From the NCBI RefSeq assembly GCF_003432065.1, contig NZ_QWDE01000002.1, forward strand, positions 682,001-746,000: DNA of 64,000 bases. The letters run 5' to 3'. Origin of the DNA: Mucilaginibacter terrenus. GTDB lineage: Bacteria; Bacteroidota; Bacteroidia; Sphingobacteriales; Sphingobacteriaceae. The notes under the pieces were generated by a model, which was given only the letters and a program-made list of their open reading frames with translations, was not told the origin of the DNA and did no database searches. A program made the translations under genes and the position numbers. Shown here one piece after another: positions 1 through 9,313 of the stretch; position 1 is the first letter of the stretch, and every line of letters begins with the position of its first letter.

Positions 1-504
1 TACTGGGCTGCCGCTGTTACAAACAATGCATCCTGTTGCTACCCCTTTTTCGTTGGCTGTTTTAAGGCCGCCTATCACGTACGGGGTAGTGCCCGATGCC
101 GCTATGCCAACCACTACATCGCTTTTGTTTATGTCAAAAGCTTGCAGGTCGCGCCAGGCTTGCTCTGTATCATCTTCGGCAAATTCTACTGCTTTACGTA
201 TAGCGGTATCCCCTCCTGCGATAATTCCCACTACCCAGTCAAACGGAACGCCGAAAGTTGGCGGGCACTCCGAAGCATCAACCACGCCCAGCCTGCCGCT
301 GGTGCCCGCGCCAATGTAAAACAACCTGCCACCAGCCCGCATTTTCTTGGTAACAACAGCAGCAAGCGCTTCTATTTGGGGCAGCGCCTTTTCTACTGCA
401 AGCGGAACGGTCTTGTCTTCGTTGTTGATGTTGCGCAGCAGTTCGCCCAGGGGCATATGCTCCAGCCCGGTGTAATTAGAATCCTTTTCGGTAGTGCGTT
501 CCAT
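1..504 (-). CDS. murQ: N-acetylmuramic acid 6-phosphate etherase (N-terminal part; runs off the window)
   Basis: MurQ cleaves the D-lactyl ether of N-acetylmuramic acid 6-phosphate to give GlcNAc-6-phosphate, a cytoplasmic step of cell-wall sugar recycling. Translating the minus strand from the ATG at 504-502 gives an uninterrupted 168-residue reading frame starting MERTTEKDSNYTGLEHM. It contains the SIS-domain signature YIGAGTSGRLGVVDASECPP near residue 65 and a second SIS motif, GIAASGTTPYV. The rest of the gene lies left of position 1. It is divergent from the S41 protease gene at 611, with a 106-bp shared upstream region. The identification is by recognised family motifs and is secure. 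Confidence 0.93.
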   Translation of the reverse strand, partial: MERTTEKDSNYTGLEHMPLGELLRNINNEDKTVPLAVEKALPQIEALAAVVTKKMRAGGRLFYIGAGTSGRLGVVDASECPPTFGVPFDWVVGIIAGGDTAIRKAVEFAEDDTEQAWRDLQAFDINKSDVVVGIAASGTTPYVIGGLKTANEKGVATGCIVCNSGSPV

Positions 505-530
505 TAGCAGGTATTTTTAGCAAAATTGAA

Positions 531-538
531 CAAAATTA
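531..538 (-). promoter_or_regulatory. Putative -7 promoter box for murQ
   Basis: The minus strand reads TAATTTTG, matching the Bacteroidota -7 consensus TAnnTTTG, about 27 nt upstream of the murQ ATG. I see no good -33 TTTG at the usual distance. Confidence 0.35.
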
Positions 539-587
539 CACAAAGCAACGAAGATGATATAAATTATAGGTGCTGAAGCGTAATGAT

Positions 588-595
588 TAAATTTG
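588..595 (+). promoter_or_regulatory. Putative -7 promoter box for the S41 protease
   Basis: TAAATTTG matches TAnnTTTG and lies 15 nt before the ATG at 611. The leader would be very short. No clear -33 box. Confidence 0.35.
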
Positions 596-610
596 TCGTA
601 GATACATCTG

Positions 611-2191
611 ATGAAACACACGGCAGCGGTAATATTCCGCACTCTTATTTTACTGCTTATTGGTATTGGCCTTGGTATTTTCATTACCGACAAACGGTCG
701 GGCCGCCGCTTTTTTACCACCTCGTCCGGAGAAGATAAAATATCAAAGGTGCTTGGCCTGGTAAACAGCAGTTATGTAGATAGTGTGAATACCGACAGTA
801 TTGAGGGCGTTACCGTAAATGATATGCTGCAAAGCCTCGATCCGCATTCGGTTTACCTGCCTGCGCAACAGGCACGCAACATAAGCGAGCGCCTGCAAGG
901 CGGGTTTGATGGGGTAGGGCTGGAATACCAGTTACTGCGCGACACCCTGGTAGTTACTATGGTTTACCCTAACGGGCCGGCAGCACGCGCGGGGGTACAA
1001 ACAGGTGGCAAAGTGCTGGAGGTAGACGGAAAGCCATTCTCTGGTACAGGGCTTACACTTGCACGGGTAAGTAAAAATTTCAGGGGAGAGAAAGACTCAA
1101 AAGTAAAGCTCACGGTGCTTACACCAGAGGGGCAGTATAAGGATTTTGTAATTAAGCGCGGGCACGTTACACTAAGCAGCCTGGATGCGGCGTATGTAAC
1201 GGGCAATACGGGGTATATAAAAATAAGTAAGTTTGCTTCTACTACAGATGCTGACTTTAGACTGGCTTTAGCCAGGTTGAAGGTGGAAGGTATGCAAAAA
1301 CTGGTGATAGACCTGCGCGGGAATGGCGGCGGGTACCTGAACACTGCTACAGCACTTGCAGATGAGTTTTTACCCAAGGATAAGCTTATTGTTTATACCA
1401 TGGGCGCGCATGAACCACGCACCGACTATACTGCTACCGACTCGGGTGTTTATGAGGAAGGGGCGCTAACTGTTATAATTGACGAATATTCTGCATCGGC
1501 GAGCGAGATATTGGCGGGTGCCCTGCAGGACCTTGACCGCGCTACAATTGTTGGTCGCAGATCGTTTGGCAAAGGACTGGTGCAGCAGCAATTCCCATTT
1601 GGTGATGGTACAGCCGTAAACCTCACCGTAGCCCGCTATTATACCCCATCAGGTCGGTCTATTCAAAAGTCGTATAAACATGGGGCGCAAAGCTACCGTA
1701 ATGAACTGGCCGAAAGGGTGCGTAAAGGCGAGCTGCTTTCTGAAGAAAGCAACTTAACGGATAGCGCTTTTGTTGGTGCGGAAACCTACCATACCACAAA
1801 AGGCCGTAAGGTGCTGAGCGCCGGCGGCATAATGCCTGATGTTTTTGTACCTGACGATACTACACGCGAAAGCCGGCTGGTAGGCGCGCTGCTGGTTAAC
1901 CAGCTATTTAGCGCCTATGTTATTGATGCAATGCAACCATTGCTTAAAAAGTACCCTACTGCAGACAGCTTTATAAAAGACTACCAGGTGAACAGTGCTA
2001 CGCTATCGCACTTTTTATCGTATGCGGAAAAAGCGTCTAAGGAGGTTAAAGCCAAAGATGTTGGCGCCGATGCTCCGGCTATTGCCACATTGCTTAAGGC
2101 AAATGCCGCCCGTTTTAAATGGGGCATTAACGCTTACTACCGGGTGGTTAACGAGAACGATGAAACGTTTAAAAAGGCGATTACGATCTGA
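611..2191 (+). CDS. S41 family C-terminal processing peptidase (CtpA/Prc-like)
   Basis: Serine protease that degrades or trims proteins from their C-termini, acting in the periplasm and anchored by one N-terminal membrane segment (residues about 8-26). A PDZ domain follows at about 90-180, with the typical GFDGVGLEY opening. The tail-specific protease domain carries SASASEI with the likely nucleophile Ser296 and FGKGLVQ with the likely general base Lys321; the 25-residue gap matches the Ser/Lys dyad of E. coli Prc. At 526 residues it is normal for Bacteroidota CTPs. It is monocistronic, with a strong terminator at 2214-2244 shared with the convergent subtilase. The natural substrate cannot be told from the sequence. 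Confidence 0.92.
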   Translation: MKHTAAVIFRTLILLLIGIGLGIFITDKRSGRRFFTTSSGEDKISKVLGLVNSSYVDSVNTDSIEGVTVNDMLQSLDPHSVYLPAQQARNISERLQGGFDGVGLEYQLLRDTLVVTMVYPNGPAARAGVQTGGKVLEVDGKPFSGTGLTLARVSKNFRGEKDSKVKLTVLTPEGQYKDFVIKRGHVTLSSLDAAYVTGNTGYIKISKFASTTDADFRLALARLKVEGMQKLVIDLRGNGGGYLNTATALADEFLPKDKLIVYTMGAHEPRTDYTATDSGVYEEGALTVIIDEYSASASEILAGALQDLDRATIVGRRSFGKGLVQQQFPFGDGTAVNLTVARYYTPSGRSIQKSYKHGAQSYRNELAERVRKGELLSEESNLTDSAFVGAETYHTTKGRKVLSAGGIMPDVFVPDDTTRESRLVGALLVNQLFSAYVIDAMQPLLKKYPTADSFIKDYQVNSATLSHFLSYAEKASKEVKAKDVGADAPAIATLLKANAARFKWGINAYYRVVNENDETFKKAITI

Positions 2192-2213
2192 TAGGCTATA
2201 CTGCATAAAATGA

Positions 2214-2244
2214 GAAAGCCGGGTTCGTTTTGAGCCCGGCTTTC
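2214..2244. terminator. Bidirectional intrinsic terminator
   Basis: Perfect 10-bp stem GAAAGCCGGG / CCCGGCTTTC with an 11-nt loop, followed by T-rich sequence on the plus strand. It sits between two convergent genes (stops at 2191 and 2267). Confidence 0.8.
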
Positions 2245-2266
2245 TTATTATCGCGCATTCGGTGCG

Positions 2267-3907
2267 TTAGATACTTCTTTCGCCTTTAAGTTTTGAAGCG
2301 ATCATTAAAGCTTTGTAAGCGTTAACTATGCCGCCTGTTTTAGATAGGGTGGTAAAATCAACCTTTTCTTTAGTGCCAGGTTTAAGTACCATGGTGCCAT
2401 TAAGCGGAGAGGCCGACTCCAGTATTACTTGCTTAAGCTGTTTGGCAGTTAGCGTTGGGTAGTACTCCAGTACCAAAGCAGCCACACCTACGGTAATTGG
2501 CGAGGCAAAGCTGGTACCATCGGCGGTGTTAAACTCGGCATCCTTATCAATTGAGGTTACTTTTACGCCCGGTGCAAAAACATCTACGTTCTTTTTGCCA
2601 TAGTTGCTGAAAGAACCTGCAAGATTCTCGTCCAGCTTTGCGGCTGATGCACCCACGCTAATCACGTTATCCGCATCTGTACCGGAGCCATCTGCAAAAA
2701 TATCATTCGGGAACTCCGGTTTGGCGTCCACATCCTGGTTATCGTTGCCGGATGCCTGTACCAGTAACACGTCCTTAGATGCCGCGTATTTAAATGCTGC
2801 ATCTACCCATTCTTTGTGGGGAGATAGCTTTTTACCGAAGCTCATGTTGATCACACGCGCGCCGTTATCTACAGCGTAGCGTATAGCGTTGGCAATATCC
2901 TTGTCGTACTCGTCGCCGTTAGGGACAGCTTTAATAGCCATTATCCTGACATTATCCGCCACGCCGTTAATTCCATAATTGTTGTTGCGTGCAGCGCCAA
3001 TCAGGCCGGCAACGCCTGTACCGTGTGATGCATCTTCAAATTTAAGGATGTTGTTACCGTAAGGTTTACCATCCTGTACATTAGGGTCGTCGCCTACTAT
3101 GCGTTTACGCGCATCCAGATCGGGGTTAACATCATTGTTCAGTTTTGCCAGGTACTCGCTCAAGTCGTTAATTACCTTGGCATTGTCAGCAGCGCCGCCT
3201 TCCTGTTCGAAAACAGACTGCCAAACATAAACGCTGCGGCTAATGGTATCGTTACTGCTTTTTATTTTTGCCAGGTCTTTAACGGTGAAAGTGCCGTCCG
3301 TTTTAAGGTTAAGCGCGCGTTTAATGTAACCGCTTGTTGCCATCAGCGCGTTCATAGCAGGTTGGAGGTCGTTCAGCTCCTTGGTAGATTTGCTTACCGT
3401 TTCATCATACTGCAACTTTACCTTTTCCCAGTAGGCAAATTCTTTTTCGCTGCCTGCGGGTGCTGTGGTTACGCTGAGGTATTTGCCCTTTAAACGGTTG
3501 TATTCGCGTACTTCTTCGGTAGTCTCGGTAAAGTCGCACTTGCCACCCGGGCCTCCTAAAAAGTCCCAGCCATGTACGTCATCTATATAGCCGTTCTTGT
3601 CGTCGTCGATACCGTTGCCGGGAATCTCTTTGGTATTTACCCAAAGTACAGGTTTAATATCTGCCTGGGCGGTATCAATGCCGCTGTCAATGGTGGCAAT
3701 AACTACCTGCTTGCTCTTTTTGCCCGCTACCAGCTGGTAAGCTTGTTTAAGGCTGATGCCAACATAGCCGTCGGTCTTAAGGTCCATGGTATGCCAGCTT
3801 TTTGGCAGTTCGGCCGGGGCAGGTGCTTTTTGTGCAACGCTGTCGAAGCTAAGGAAAGTAGCGCCGACCATTGCGGCTGCGAGTACAAACTTATTGGGTA
3901 TAGACAT
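2267..3907 (-). CDS. Secreted subtilisin-like serine protease (S8 family)
   Basis: Subtilase with an N-terminal signal peptide (about residues 1-25, ending SVAQ) and a complete catalytic triad: Asp74 in TIDSGID, His295 in SHGTGVAG and Ser466 in GTSFASP; Asn388 in SGND is the likely oxyanion residue. Between Asp and His there is an enlarged, charged insert of about 170 residues (about 118-290), far longer than in classical subtilisins but common in Bacteroidota members. No C-terminal sorting domain is visible. It ends 20 nt after the convergent S41 gene's terminator and follows the ALDH gene on the same strand (20-nt stop-to-start gap), so the two may be cotranscribed. Substrate unknown. Confidence 0.92.
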   Translation of the reverse strand: MSIPNKFVLAAAMVGATFLSFDSVAQKAPAPAELPKSWHTMDLKTDGYVGISLKQAYQLVAGKKSKQVVIATIDSGIDTAQADIKPVLWVNTKEIPGNGIDDDKNGYIDDVHGWDFLGGPGGKCDFTETTEEVREYNRLKGKYLSVTTAPAGSEKEFAYWEKVKLQYDETVSKSTKELNDLQPAMNALMATSGYIKRALNLKTDGTFTVKDLAKIKSSNDTISRSVYVWQSVFEQEGGAADNAKVINDLSEYLAKLNNDVNPDLDARKRIVGDDPNVQDGKPYGNNILKFEDASHGTGVAGLIGAARNNNYGINGVADNVRIMAIKAVPNGDEYDKDIANAIRYAVDNGARVINMSFGKKLSPHKEWVDAAFKYAASKDVLLVQASGNDNQDVDAKPEFPNDIFADGSGTDADNVISVGASAAKLDENLAGSFSNYGKKNVDVFAPGVKVTSIDKDAEFNTADGTSFASPITVGVAALVLEYYPTLTAKQLKQVILESASPLNGTMVLKPGTKEKVDFTTLSKTGGIVNAYKALMIASKLKGERSI

Positions 3908-3927
3908 ATTTGTTTCTTAGTAATTTA

Positions 3928-5469
3928 TTATAGGTCGAATTTGATGCCTTGTGCTAAAGGCAACGTTTTAGAATAGTTTATAGTATTGGTTTGGCGCCTC
4001 ATGTACACTTTCCAGGCATCAGAACCAGACTCCCGGCCGCCGCCGGTTTCTTTTTCCCCACCAAACGCGCCGCCAATCTCTGCGCCGGATGTACCTATGT
4101 TTACGTTGGCTATGCCGCAATCAGAACCCGCCGCCGATAGAAAAGTTTCCGCTTCGCGCAGGTTGGTCGTCATAATGGCTGATGAAAGTCCCTGCGGAAC
4201 ACTATTCTGCAATGCTATAGCTTCGTCAAGATCGGTGTACCTGATCAGGTAGAGGATAGGGGCAAAGGTTTCGTGCTGCACAATAGGGTAGTGGTTCTCC
4301 ACCTCAGCTATGCAAGGCTTAACATAACAGCCGGATGCATAAGCTTCGCCTTGCAGCTTGCCGCCTTCTACCACAAATTTGCCGCCCTGTGCTTTACACT
4401 TCTCAATAGAATCAAGATAAAGTGCAACCGCATCCTGGTCTATCAGCGGCCCCATATGGTTGTTCTCATCCAGCGGGTCACCAATTTTAATCTGTCCGTA
4501 AGCATTAACAAGCTTTTGCTTAAAGGCTTCGTATACACTGTCATGAATAATAAGCCTGCGCGTGCTGGTACAGCGTTGCCCTGCTGTGCCCACCGCGCCA
4601 AATACAGCGCCAATTAACGACATATCCAGATCAGCATGCTGACTGATGATAATGGCATTGTTACCGCCCAACTCCAGCAGGCTTCTGCCTAAGCGGGCAG
4701 CCACGGCAGCAGCCACGGCTTTACCCATACGGGTAGAACCGGTTGCCGACACCAGCGGCACACGAGCGTCGTTAGACATTAGCTCGCCTATATTTCGGTC
4801 GCCAATTACCAGGCAGCTTACGCCATCTTCTATATTATTGGCTTTAAAAACCTGCTGCGCAATGTGCTGGCACGCAATAGCGGTTAAAGGCGTTTTTTCG
4901 CTCGGCTTCCAAATGCATACGTCACCGCATACCCAGGCAAGTGCTGCATTCCAGCTCCATACCGCTACCGGGAAGTTAAACGCGGAGATGATCCCCACAA
5001 TGCCCAGCGGGTGGTACTGCTCGTACATCCTGTGCTCGGGCCGCTCGCTTTGCATGGTAAGCCCGTAAAGCTGGCGGCTCAGGCCAACAGCAAAGTCGCA
5101 GATGTCTATCATCTCCTGCACCTCACCGTAGCCTTCCTGCAGGCTTTTGCCCATCTCGTATGACACCAATGCGCCAAGTTCTTTTTTGTTGGCGCGTAAT
5201 TGCTCGCCTATTTGCCTTACAATCTCCCCACGCTTTGGCGCAGGCACGGTTCGCCAGGTTTTAAAAGCATTAGCGGCGGTTTCCACAACGGCGTCGTACT
5301 CTTCAGCGGTAGTATATTTTACCGAAGCGATCTTTTTACCATCCACAGGAGAGAATACATCTTTAATCTCCGCGTCGTCACTGCTGCCCCAGGTGCTGCC
5401 TGTACTAAAGGCGTGGTTAGTGTCGTTAATATGTAAATGATGAAGGATATCAGCTATTAAAAGGCTCAT
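3928..5469 (-). CDS. Aldehyde dehydrogenase, ALDH7/antiquitin family
   Basis: NAD-dependent aldehyde dehydrogenase, probably acting on alpha-aminoadipic semialdehyde / piperideine-6-carboxylate in lysine catabolism, as known for this family; the substrate is an inference. It shows the Rossmann and catalytic regions with ELGGNNAIII, the catalytic Cys in GTAGQRCTSTRR, and the antiquitin-like C-terminus NVNIGTSGAEIGGAFGGEK followed by GGGRESGSDAWK. The ATG at 5469 (MSLLIADILHH) is preferred over an upstream in-frame TTG because a promoter box (5485-5492) would cover that earlier start. Product 513 residues, normal for the family. No other lysine-catabolic genes lie nearby; the subtilase follows in the same direction. 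Confidence 0.9.
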   Translation of the reverse strand: MSLLIADILHHLHINDTNHAFSTGSTWGSSDDAEIKDVFSPVDGKKIASVKYTTAEEYDAVVETAANAFKTWRTVPAPKRGEIVRQIGEQLRANKKELGALVSYEMGKSLQEGYGEVQEMIDICDFAVGLSRQLYGLTMQSERPEHRMYEQYHPLGIVGIISAFNFPVAVWSWNAALAWVCGDVCIWKPSEKTPLTAIACQHIAQQVFKANNIEDGVSCLVIGDRNIGELMSNDARVPLVSATGSTRMGKAVAAAVAARLGRSLLELGGNNAIIISQHADLDMSLIGAVFGAVGTAGQRCTSTRRLIIHDSVYEAFKQKLVNAYGQIKIGDPLDENNHMGPLIDQDAVALYLDSIEKCKAQGGKFVVEGGKLQGEAYASGCYVKPCIAEVENHYPIVQHETFAPILYLIRYTDLDEAIALQNSVPQGLSSAIMTTNLREAETFLSAAGSDCGIANVNIGTSGAEIGGAFGGEKETGGGRESGSDAWKVYMRRQTNTINYSKTLPLAQGIKFDL

Positions 5470-5484
5470 AATTTGTACTTTTGT

Positions 5485-5492
5485 CAAAGGTA
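5485..5492 (-). promoter_or_regulatory. Putative -7 promoter box for the ALDH gene
   Basis: Minus strand reads TACCTTTG (consensus TAnnTTTG), 15 nt upstream of the chosen ATG. It decides the start codon, because the alternative TTG start lies inside the box. Confidence 0.4.
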
Positions 5493-5702
5493 AAAATCTT
5501 TAAGGCAATTAATACCTCTCACCGCCGTCCGCTCCAAATGCTTCCTATTTATTATCAGGCACTTGTATAAAGGGGTGTTAACAATGTGTGTATGTTGAAA
5601 ACTTAATTGCTTCAAAGCGTCTTATTATTGTAATTTGAACTCAATAGAGCCTTGCGGATCGCAACCTGTCCGAAGGAACATGTGTTCTTCAAATAAACTT
5701 GA

Positions 5703-7106
5703 ATGGAAGAAGATTTTGAATTTGGTTTTACTGAGGACCCAAAATTCTCTGTAGAACGGTACGAGGAGATGATCCGAAATCACGACCAGTACTTTTTTGA
5801 TGCGCAGGCTTTTGAAAATATTATAGATTACTACATCGAGAAGAATGACCCGGCTAAGGCCCTGCAGGTTACCGAGTACGCCCGCAACCAGCACCCTTTC
5901 GCAGCCATCTTCCTGATAAAGCAGGCCCAGCTGCTGGTAGTAAGCAACAAGCCCAACGAGGCATTCGCCGCGCTTGATAAAGCTGCCATGCTGGAAGCAA
6001 GCGATGCCGACATTTATATTATCCGAGGGAACCTTTACGAAAGCATGGAGCGCAACACAGAAGCGCTCGAGAACTACGAGAAGGCCCTGGAGCTTGCAGA
6101 AGAAACCGACGAAATACTGCTGCATATAGCTTACGTTTACCAAAACATGGGCGATTATGACACTGCCATAACCTACCTTAAGCTTTGCCTTAAGCAAAAT
6201 ATGGAGAACCAGGATGCCTTGTACGAACTGGCGTTTTGCTATGACGTACTGGATAACCAGCAGGAGAGCGTGCAGTTCTATATGCAGTATATAGATAACG
6301 AGCCATATAGCTATGCAGCCTGGTATAACCTGGGTAATGCTTACACCAAGCTGAGCTTGTTCGAGAAAGCGATAGATGCTTATGACTATGCTATTTTAAT
6401 AAAGGATAATTTTGCATCAGCCTACTTTAACAAAGGCAACGCGCTGGTTAATCTTGAAAAGTACGCCGAAGCAATAGAAGTTTATCGCCAGACATTCGAA
6501 TATGAGCAGCCCAATGCTGATACGTATTGCGCCATTGGCGAATGCTACGAAAAGCTGGAGCAAATGGATGACGCGCGGTCATTTTATAAGAAGTCGGTTA
6601 AGATGGACCCTAAACTGGCAGATGCCTGGTTTGGTATAGGCGTAACGCTTGATTTCGAGGAGCGATATTTTGAGGCTTTGCACTTTTACAAAAAGGCGCT
6701 TGATCTGGATATTGCCAACGCCGATTTCTGGTTTGCCATTGCTGACGCTGAGTACAAGCTGGGCCACATCACCGAAGCGGAACACGCCTACGAAAAGGTG
6801 GTGGAATTAAACCCGCTGGATGTAGACGCCTGGCTGGATTATTCGTCCATTTTGTATGAGCAGCAAAATCTCTCCGGTGCCATAGAGGTGATCGCGTCGG
6901 CCATTAAAAATAACCCGGAAGCCGCAGAATTGTACTACCGTATGGTAGCTTATCTTTTTGCTAAAGGGGAATATAGCGAAGCGCTTAACCAACTTGAGAT
7001 AGCCTTAACAACTGACCCTGAAAAGCATTACATCTTGTTCGACTACCTGCCTCAATTACAGGAAAACAAGGTTATTATCGACATTATTAACAGGTATACA
7101 CGTTAA
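5703..7106 (+). CDS. TPR-repeat protein
   Basis: 467-residue protein built almost wholly of tetratricopeptide repeats, about ten or more, spaced 34 residues apart; typical units read YNLGNAYTKLSLFEKAIDAY and YAAWYNLGNAYTKL-like variants. The first 40 residues are acidic (MEEDFEFGFTEDP). There is no signal peptide or membrane segment, so it is probably a cytoplasmic protein-protein interaction scaffold. It stands alone, with a hairpin terminator at 7131-7166. The family is frequent in Sphingobacteriaceae next to unrelated genes, so context gives no partner. I cannot assign a more specific function. Confidence 0.88.
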   Translation: MEEDFEFGFTEDPKFSVERYEEMIRNHDQYFFDAQAFENIIDYYIEKNDPAKALQVTEYARNQHPFAAIFLIKQAQLLVVSNKPNEAFAALDKAAMLEASDADIYIIRGNLYESMERNTEALENYEKALELAEETDEILLHIAYVYQNMGDYDTAITYLKLCLKQNMENQDALYELAFCYDVLDNQQESVQFYMQYIDNEPYSYAAWYNLGNAYTKLSLFEKAIDAYDYAILIKDNFASAYFNKGNALVNLEKYAEAIEVYRQTFEYEQPNADTYCAIGECYEKLEQMDDARSFYKKSVKMDPKLADAWFGIGVTLDFEERYFEALHFYKKALDLDIANADFWFAIADAEYKLGHITEAEHAYEKVVELNPLDVDAWLDYSSILYEQQNLSGAIEVIASAIKNNPEAAELYYRMVAYLFAKGEYSEALNQLEIALTTDPEKHYILFDYLPQLQENKVIIDIINRYTR

Positions 7107-7130
7107 TTTACTGCATAGCTAATAAACATG

Positions 7131-7166
7131 AATGTGCAAGTGAACTTATTACCTGCACATTTTTTG
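7131..7166 (+). terminator. Intrinsic terminator of the TPR gene
   Basis: AATGTGCA / TGCACATT inverted repeat (8 bp, 15-nt loop) followed by a run of T, 24 nt after the TPR stop codon. Confidence 0.65.
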
Positions 7167-7283
7167 TTTTACAGCACTTGATAAGCGTACAAGGGGCTGA
7201 TAAACATCATTTGCACATCTGCATATCATTAGCGACCTTTACGGCGTTAAAACTTTTAGTTATAAGCTATAACTCGCCTGCAC

Positions 7284-8048
7284 ATGAATTACCACATAAA
7301 CAATCTTCCTGAACGTACTGCCAAACCCCGCAACGCTGGCCTTACCATGGTGATGGATAAGGGCCTGAGCACACGCCAGGTAGAAGATTTTATTGAGGTA
7401 GGTACACCCTTTACAGACCTTGTAAAGCTGGGATGGGCAACCTCTTATGTTAGTGCAAACCTTGATGCAAAGCTTAAGCTTTACAAAGAAGCAGGATTGC
7501 CGGTGTACTTCGGCGGGACATTATTTGAAGCGATGATTGTGCGTGGCCAATTTGACGATTATTGCCGGATATTGGACAAATATAAGATGGAATACGCCGA
7601 AGTTTCCGACGGCTCTATCACCATTGAGCACGACGAGAAATGTGAGTACATCCAAAAGTTAAGTAAGCTGGTTACCGTTATATCTGAAGTTGGCTCTAAA
7701 GACGTTCAAAAAATATTTGCTCCCTATAAATGGATAAAGCTGATGAATGCTGAAATTGAGGCTGGATCCTGGAAAGTTATAGCAGAAGCACGTGAGAGCG
7801 GAAATGTAGGTATCTACCGTGATTCCGGAGAAGTGCGCCAGGGATTGGTTGATGAGATACTAACCCAAATACCTGAAGAAAAAATTATCTGGGAGGCGCC
7901 GCAGAAAGCACAGCAGGTGTGGTTTATAAAACTTATTGGCGCTAACGTAAGCCTGGGTAACATTGCACCGGCAGACATTATCCCTTTAGAAACCCTTCGC
8001 CTGGGAATTAGAAGCGACACTTTTGAGCACTTCTTGAAAGTTCAATAG
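7284..8048 (+). CDS. comA: Phosphosulfolactate synthase (ComA family)
   Basis: ComA adds sulfite to phosphoenolpyruvate to make (R)-2-phospho-3-sulfolactate, known from coenzyme M synthesis in methanogens and sulfolactate synthesis in some bacteria. The 254-residue product has the full TIM-barrel pattern of the family: LTMVMDKGLS near residue 22, LVKLGWATSY near 46, VYFGGTLFEA near 74, EVSDGSITI near 106, and the C-terminal GANVSLGNIAP and LETLRLGIRSDT blocks. Coenzyme M is not expected here; in Bacteroidota a sulfonate precursor (cysteate) is needed for sulfonolipids, so a role there is an inference. The next gene, 46 nt downstream, is a small acidic protein of unknown role. Confidence 0.87.
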   Translation: MNYHINNLPERTAKPRNAGLTMVMDKGLSTRQVEDFIEVGTPFTDLVKLGWATSYVSANLDAKLKLYKEAGLPVYFGGTLFEAMIVRGQFDDYCRILDKYKMEYAEVSDGSITIEHDEKCEYIQKLSKLVTVISEVGSKDVQKIFAPYKWIKLMNAEIEAGSWKVIAEARESGNVGIYRDSGEVRQGLVDEILTQIPEEKIIWEAPQKAQQVWFIKLIGANVSLGNIAPADIIPLETLRLGIRSDTFEHFLKVQ

Positions 8049-8094
8049 TCCAAACATCCTCAATCCTTATGCGTTGCTTATAAAAAAAGCAGCC

Positions 8095-8334
8095 ATGAGC
8101 GATCCAAAAAACAAAGCACCTAAGCAGGATGCCAATTTCGACAACAATGTTGAATCAAACCAGCAGGATGCTGTTACCAACACCGAAGAAAGCAATAAAG
8201 TTGTAAATCAAGATAACGTTGTCGCTGATACAGAGGCGATAGAGACCACCTTAAGCGACTCCGAACCTTCAACAGCTTTAAATGCCGATCACGCCATCAC
8301 TAATAATGATGATGCAGGCAGCCGGGTGTGGTAA
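8095..8334 (+). CDS. Small acidic low-complexity protein, unknown function
   Basis: 79 residues starting MSDPKNKAPKQDANFDNN, rich in Asp, Asn, Glu, Thr and Gln, with no Cys, no hydrophobic segment and a C-terminal SRVW. It is likely disordered. The ATG at 8095 is preferred over an in-frame TTG 21 nt upstream. It follows comA at 46 nt on the same strand and stops 8 nt before the convergent esterase gene. I recognise no family; codon usage resembles the neighbours, so it is probably a real but lineage-restricted gene. Confidence 0.5.
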   Translation: MSDPKNKAPKQDANFDNNVESNQQDAVTNTEESNKVVNQDNVVADTEAIETTLSDSEPSTALNADHAITNNDDAGSRVW

Positions 8335-8342
8335 ACTAATCA

Positions 8343-9143
8343 CTACTTGCTGTGCGAGAAAAGCCATGGCATCAGTCCGGGCTCTGCAAAGGCGTTAACC
8401 CAGCTGTTATGATCTGCATCAGGGTAGGAAGTAAATTTCGGATCCCCGCCAGCTTCTTTGATAGCAGCAACCATCACTACCGAGTGGTCGTAAGGTACTA
8501 CGCTGTCTTTTACACCATGGAATATCCAAAGCGGCACCTTTTTGGCGTAACGTTTAGCGTTATTGGTGTTGTCGCCCCCGCATATGGCAAAAGCTGCGGC
8601 AAACACGTTTGGCTTGCGGCGCAGTATCTCGAAAGTACCCATGCCTCCCATAGATAAACCGCCTATATATACCTGCTTGTTGTTTACGTAAGGCTTCTCT
8701 AACATTTTATCTACCAAGCCTATTAGTGCAGCCATTGCCCTGGTAGGTTCGCCACCTTCGCGGAAATGGAACTGTCTTTTACCGGTGCTATTAGTATCTA
8801 TCAGTACGTTACTCCAGTAGCTATCTTTCGGGCACTGCGGATAAATTACAATGGCCGGAAACTTCTGCCTTACAGTATCATTAAGGAATAACTCAGGGCC
8901 ATAAGCCAGTTGCGCATTATTGTCGTTGCCACGTTCGCCTGCTCCATGCAGCACAAATATGATAGGGTACTTTTTCCGGGGATCGAGACCCTTAGGGAAC
9001 AGTATACGGTAGGGTAAAGTATCTTTTTTGGTAATGAAAGAACCCCTGTCAAAAGCAGAGTTTACCTGAGCCTTAACACCGTTTGAGAGTGTTAAAAATA
9101 GTACGCCAAGGAAAGTTATTGTTAGTAATCTTTTCACGGTCAT
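8343..9143 (-). CDS. Secreted alpha/beta-hydrolase esterase
   Basis: 266-residue hydrolase with a signal peptide (hydrophobic residues about 5-25, VKAQ junction). It has the oxyanion-hole block FVLHGAGERGNDN, the nucleophile elbow GGLSMGGMG, a likely Asp in HGVKDSVVPY, and the terminal His in DADHNSW. This matches the dienelactone/PHB-depolymerase-like esterases often attached to glycan loci. It lies just downstream of the GH144 genes in the same direction but beyond a terminator (9314-9352), so it is probably expressed separately. Deacylation of a carbohydrate is possible but not shown by the sequence. Confidence 0.85.
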   Translation of the reverse strand: MTVKRLLTITFLGVLFLTLSNGVKAQVNSAFDRGSFITKKDTLPYRILFPKGLDPRKKYPIIFVLHGAGERGNDNNAQLAYGPELFLNDTVRQKFPAIVIYPQCPKDSYWSNVLIDTNSTGKRQFHFREGGEPTRAMAALIGLVDKMLEKPYVNNKQVYIGGLSMGGMGTFEILRRKPNVFAAAFAICGGDNTNNAKRYAKKVPLWIFHGVKDSVVPYDHSVVMVAAIKEAGGDPKFTSYPDADHNSWVNAFAEPGLMPWLFSHSK

Positions 9144-9313
9144 GTTGATGGATGTAGGTATGCAATGGTGTAATTGCTATAACGCAAGAAGAGCTCAAAT
9201 CGTTCGCGGTGCCTGAAGTTTTTTCTAAGTTGGTGAACCGGCTGTGATCAAAAACCATCAAAAACCACACAAAAGTTTATGCCCTGGGAATAGATACGGC
9301 ATGTACTTAAAAC

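Noticed and set aside
26..507. Open frames on the plus strand
   Set aside because: They are antisense to the clear murQ coding sequence on the minus strand.
5625..6197. Minus-strand ORF of 190 codons
   Set aside because: Antisense to the TPR gene, with no family similarity or promoter.
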